Source of the DNA: Tragulus kanchil
Lineage: Eukaryota; Chordata; Mammalia; Artiodactyla; Tragulidae
Assembly (NCBI GenBank): GCA_022376925.1
Contig: JAIOJX010000025.1
Location: 97,057,608-97,121,607, forward strand
DNA: 64,000 bases
Reading direction: 5' to 3'
Shown: positions 59,954-64,000 of the stretch, one piece after another
Position numbering within the stretch: position 1 is the stretch's first letter
Layout: each line of letters opens with the position of its first letter
The notes under the pieces: model-generated
The model's database searches: none
The model's input: the letters and a program-made list of their open reading frames with translations, nothing else
Told to the model about the DNA's origin: nothing
Translations under genes and position numbers: made by a program

Positions 59954-62207
59954 AACATAAGAAATCAATTCATTTTTGTGTTTCTTATAGTATGTTTCAT
60001 TTTTATTGATAAATGGTCCAAAGTGACCATCAACCATATCCTTACTCAAAAATAGAATTTATATCTCATTTAGGCATTTAACTGGGGAACATAGCTATGT
60101 CTATAGAGGAAATGGGAAGACTGAAGAAAGAGACTAATTGATTGTATGTGTTCAACATGGCAGGAATAGGGACAGACAGCTTATAAGTCTTTTAAAATTT
60201 CAGTCCTTCCATATAACATCAGACATGGGTGTTAGTGTTTACATGTTATGGGTCAAGTGACATTCCTAGAATCTCATGGTTACTAAATCTTGGATCAAAT
60301 ATGCAATTCCTAGAACACTTTGGCGTGAGGGGAAGAGAAGGAATAAAATAATTAGTTCAAAAATAAACTTATTTTGTCTATAGCTCATTAAATATGAAAG
60401 TATTCCTATATCCAGTGAGTCACAATTATGTTTTTCCAAATACATGATATAATTTCAATACCAATTGGTATGTTAGTGTTATAGGAACGGAGAGTCGATT
60501 CTGGCAACATAATTTTTATCTCTCTTTATAGTAGTTTCATAATGGTTTTATGTAATAATTAAATAGTTTTATGAGTATTTAATGGTCAGAGGGAGTCTTT
60601 CAAAATGCTTTAAACAAGAACTATGCATGACAATAGACACATGGCAATAGAAATGAAAGTAGTAGGTAGAAGTGAGAGATTGAAAAATTTAGAAAGGCGT
60701 TGGAAAAACCAAGAAAATGAGAAAATTAAAGGAGAGGAAGGGGGAAATCTTGATTAAATCCAGTGCCTTTAGGATATAGATTGCTTCTGGATAATTTTAT
60801 TCATTTGTGTTTGGTCATTTTGAGAGATCATTATTTTTTGAACAGTGACTATAGACCAACCTTTATTCTGGACAATAAAGCTACAGAGTTCCGTGAGCTT
60901 AGAGATATATGTTGGTCTCAAGACATGGGTCATTGGGATTCAGCATGAGTGAACAACAAAGGACTTTTAACTGAAATTTAAAACATCAGGAAAGATTTCT
61001 TCAAGGAAGGGATAATTAAGCTGGACTGAGACTAGAGAGGTAAAGATGGGTTAACTAAAGACAACAAGTTTGAGCAGAGAACATAAGAAATCAATTCATT
61101 TTGTGTTTCTTATAGTATGTTTCATTTTATTGATAAATGGTCCAAAGTGACCATCAACCATATCCTTACTCAAAAATAGAATTTATATCTCATTTAGGCA
61201 TTTAACTGGGGAACATAGCTATGTCTATAGAGGAAATGGGAAGACTGAAGAAAGAGACTAATTGATTGTATGTGTTCAACATGGCAGGAATAGGGACAGA
61301 CAGCTTATAAGTCTTTTAAAATTTCAGTCCTTCCATATAACATCAGACATGGGTGTTAGTGTTTACATGTTATGGGTCAAGTGACATTCCTAGAATCTCA
61401 TGGTTACTAAATCTTGGATCAAATATGCAATTCCTAGAACACTTTGGCGTGAGGGGAAGAGAAGGAATAAAATAATTAGTTCAAAAATAAACTTATTTTG
61501 TCTATAGCTCATTAAATATGAAAGTATTCCTATATCCAGTGAGTCACAATTATGTTTTTCCAAATACATGATATAATTTCAATACCAATTGGTATGTTAG
61601 TGTTATAGGAACGGAGAGTCGATTCTGGCAACATAATTTTTATCTCTCTTTATAGTAGTTTCATAATGGTTTTATGTAATAATTAAATAGTTTTATGAGT
61701 ATTTAATGGTCAGAGGGAGTCTTTCAAAATGCTTTAAACAAGAACTATGCATGACAATAGACACATGGCAATAGAAATGAAAGTAGTAGGTAGAAGTGAG
61801 AGATTGAAAAATTTAGAAAGGCGTTGGAAAAACCAAGAAAATGAGAAAATTAAAGGAGAGGAAGGGGGAAATCTTGATTAAATCCAGTGCCTTTAGGATA
61901 TAGATTGCTTCTGGATAATTTTATTCATTTGTGTTTGGTCATTTTGAGAGATCATTATTTTTTGAACAGTGACTATAGACCAACCTTTATTCTGGACAAT
62001 AAAGCTACAGAGTTCCGTGAGCTTAGAGATATATGTTGGTCTCAAGACATGGGTCATTGGGATTCAGCATGAGTGAACAACAAAGGACTTTTAACTGAAA
62101 TTTAAAACATCAGGAAAGATTTCTTCAAGGAAGGGATAATTAAGCTGGACTGAGACTAGAGAGGTAAAGATGGGTTAACTAAAGACAACAAGTTTGAGCA
62201 GAGAACA
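59954..62207. repeat. Direct ~1.13 kb duplication 20 (period 1124-1126)
   Basis: Copy 1 is 59954-61079 and copy 2 is 61080-62207, adjacent. Copy 2 has shortened T-runs twice in its first 50 bp. The right part (from ~60990) has gaaagatttcttcaagga and related pieces resembling the unnamed ancient repeat at 16575. The rest is unique-looking. Confidence 0.97.
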
Positions 62208-62530
62208 TAGAGTGTTCCAGGCACATTCTTTCCTGTGCAGTGTCCATAAGAGAGAGCAAAATGGCACAGTCTAAGAGATTTAACTTGTTTGGAATTCCAG
62301 GAGTGTAGAATGAGAGGACACAGGAAATAGGACCAGTGGACCTACTAAGAGGCTATCCAGTATTTCTTTCATTAAAGCAAACATCATTATTACCTTGTGA
62401 TTATATCATTCATCTCTTGTCTACTCAAAAACATTTATTATATGCTCTGACATTTAATGTGAGTGTTTTATAATGAAAATATTATTTTACAAGTTCCTAG
62501 TGAGAAATGGAATATTTATGCCATAACAGT
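62208..62530. other. Unassigned, possible old repeat
   Basis: agtgttccaggcacattctt and following bases may continue the ancient repeat seen at 60990-61079. Otherwise nothing recognised. Confidence 0.35.
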
Positions 62531-62539
62531 AAACAAAAG

Positions 62540-62995
62540 ATATCATAGCCATCAGTGACTGCAGCCCTCCAATGTGAGCTGGTGAGCCCTGAGGGCACTC
62601 AGTAAGGAAGCGAATATATGCCATCAGACTGCAGCCACTCTCCTTGGTGAGCCTGGAGAAACCTCAGGATGTAAAAACAAAGGATACTGGCCTGAGATTT
62701 CTGAGATACATATCAAAGGAATGATTTCAGTAAGCTCAGACTTTCCTATCTTCCCATGCATAGAAAAATCACTAAATTCCCTAATTTGGCATATCTGGTT
62801 TTCTTTAGCTTAGAGTACTTTTTAGATGTTCCAACTATCTGCCCTTTGTTGCAAAACTTCTATGTAACCTGGCTGCCTCTCCTTACTGCCTCTGAACAGT
62901 TCTCTCAGAGTTACTTGAGCTGCTCCTTCTTGAGCTTGAAGTCCTGAAAATTCCCACCAGATAAAACATAACTCTGAACTCTTAGGTTGTACATA
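62540..62995 (+). mobile_element. Probable ruminant LTR
   Basis: The 3' part (ttgagctgctccttcttgag, cttgaagtcctgaaaattcc, ccagataaaacataactctg, cttaggttgtacat) resembles the R/U5 end of ruminant endogenous retrovirus LTRs. The 5' end and target duplication were not located, and no viral genes adjoin it. The first part recurs from 63660. Confidence 0.4.
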
Positions 62996-63600
62996 AATTT
63001 TAGATTGATATTAGTGGAGTTTGAGAAAACACCCTCCTGTGTTTCTCCTTTTTCACACACTCATAGTACTTGTGACACCAGATACATGTTTTTCCCACAC
63101 ATCAACTAATCATTTGTGACACTGTGTGACCCGTAATTCCATGCAATTTTATCATTATCTACTTGGAATTATCATCAAATCACACAAGTTAACTGTGCTC
63201 AGTTCCACAATATCGCCCCCAATTGACATACCAATTGCAAGTCCTGGGGTGTCTGCAACCTGTACTTCTGACTGACTAGAAATTGGGGTTTCTATGACAC
63301 CCTTGTTAGGAATGGCTCACAGAACTTGGAGAACACTTACACTTACCGGTTTAGTTTGAAGAATATAAATAAAGGGTACAGATAAACAGATGAAGAGATA
63401 CTATGTGGTCATGTTCACCAACTCAGAAGCTTTTCAAACATCGCATTTTTTGGATTCTTATGGGGGCTTTATCAAGTAGGTCTGATCACTCATTAACTCA
63501 GTCTCCTGTCCCTTTCTCTCTTCCTTGAGAGCAGGGAGTCTCTAAGCTACTAGGCAGGGCTTGATCTTTCTGTTAACCAGCTGCCATCCTTGAGAGCAGG
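62996..63600 (-). repeat. Possible old LTR (MaLR-like)
   Basis: Pieces such as gttcaccaactcagaagctt, tttttggattcttatggggg and tttatcaagtaggtctgatc are in the antisense order of an old mammalian LTR family. The family is not assigned. Confidence 0.4.
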
Positions 63601-64000
63601 GAAAATATTATTTTACAAGTTCCTAGTGAGAAATGGAATATTTATGCCATAACAGTAAACAAAAGATATCATAGCCATCAGTGACTGCAGCCCTCCAATG
63701 TGAGCTGGTGAGCCCTGAGGGCACTCAGTAAGGAAGCGAATATATGCCATCAGACTGCAGCCACTCTCCTTGGTGAGCCTGGAGAAACCTCAGGATGTAA
63801 AAACAAAGGATACTGGCCTGAGATTTCTGAGATACATATCAAAGGAATGATTTCAGTAAGCTCAGACTTTCCTATCTTCCCATGCATAGAAAAATCACTA
63901 AATTCCCTAATTTGGCATATCTGGTTTTCTTTAGCTTAGAGTACTTTTTAGATGTTCCAACTATCTGCCCTTTGTTGCAAAACTTCTATGTAACCTGGCT

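Larger units (their letters stand above)
62475..64000. repeat. Direct ~1.13 kb duplication 21 (period 1126), cut by window end
   Basis: Copy 1 begins at 62475 and ends near 63600. Copy 2 begins at 63601 and runs off the window after 400 bp. No difference was seen in the visible part. Confidence 0.95.

Noticed and set aside
3778..64000. The ~1.1 kb duplications as a new repeat-generating biological system
   Set aside because: No shared sequence, motif or target site links the units. Fixed length, degraded fillers and junction-biased homopolymer errors point to assembly overlap. Kept as a finding because reads are needed to settle it.

Overview
This is nuclear DNA from a ruminant (cattle, sheep, goat, antelope, deer or a relative). 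The diagnosis rests on many Bov-tA/Bov-A SINEs, BovB LINE fragments and tRNA-Glu CHR-type SINEs, on top of older mammalian repeats (L1, L2, MIR, MER5-type hAT elements, MLT2 LTRs). The species cannot be fixed from these families. Base composition is AT-rich. No protein-coding gene, exon chain, tRNA, rRNA or CRISPR array could be supported. The longest open frames (about 100-156 codons) lie in SINEs, BovB or other repeats, so this reads as intergenic or deep-intronic sequence.

The dominant feature is architectural. From 3778 to the end, 21 separate pieces of unrelated sequence are each present twice in direct orientation, head to tail. Every pair has a period of about 1.08-1.16 kb, whatever the sequence is. 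Copies are nearly identical. Their differences are mostly homopolymer-length changes, and many sit near the internal junction (the end of copy 1 or the start of copy 2). Several junctions carry a short filler that looks like an error-rich version of neighbouring sequence. Where junctions are close together, 0.1-0.35 kb segments occur three times. The simplest reading is contig or read ends that overlap by about 1.1 kb and were joined without merging. Collapsing them would leave about 41 kb of real locus. A biological origin is not excluded by sequence alone, but no known process gives one fixed length at 21 unrelated sites.

Layout: 1-3.5 kb holds an L1 with an inverted 5' part, a CHR SINE, a MIR and a Bov-tA. 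3.5-6 kb has a BovB fragment and a MER5A-type hAT, duplicated. 7-10 kb has a hAT element with 8-bp target duplications, an L2 3' end and an L1 fragment. 11.4 kb has a very short retroposed transcript end. 12.5-16.2 kb has MER5-type elements split by a CHR SINE, then BovB. 16.3-18.4 kb is an old repeat split by a CHR SINE. 18.4-27.8 kb is mostly unique and may include conserved non-coding DNA. 28-31 kb is a Bov-tA cluster with a CA microsatellite inside an LTR-like block. 32.3-37.4 kb is a badly broken class I (gammaretrovirus-like) endogenous retrovirus with reverse-transcriptase, gag and LTR-like pieces. 37.5-41.6 kb has L2, AT microsatellites, an MLT2 LTR and SINEs. 41.7-50.2 kb has Bov-tA and CHR SINEs, an L2, a second MLT2 LTR and a young-looking L1 tail with perfect target duplications. 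50.2-64 kb is mostly unique sequence with a Bov-tA, a CHR SINE, MIRs and LTR-like sequence near the end.

No genes work together here. The content is a record of retrotransposition overlaid by a probable assembly fault.
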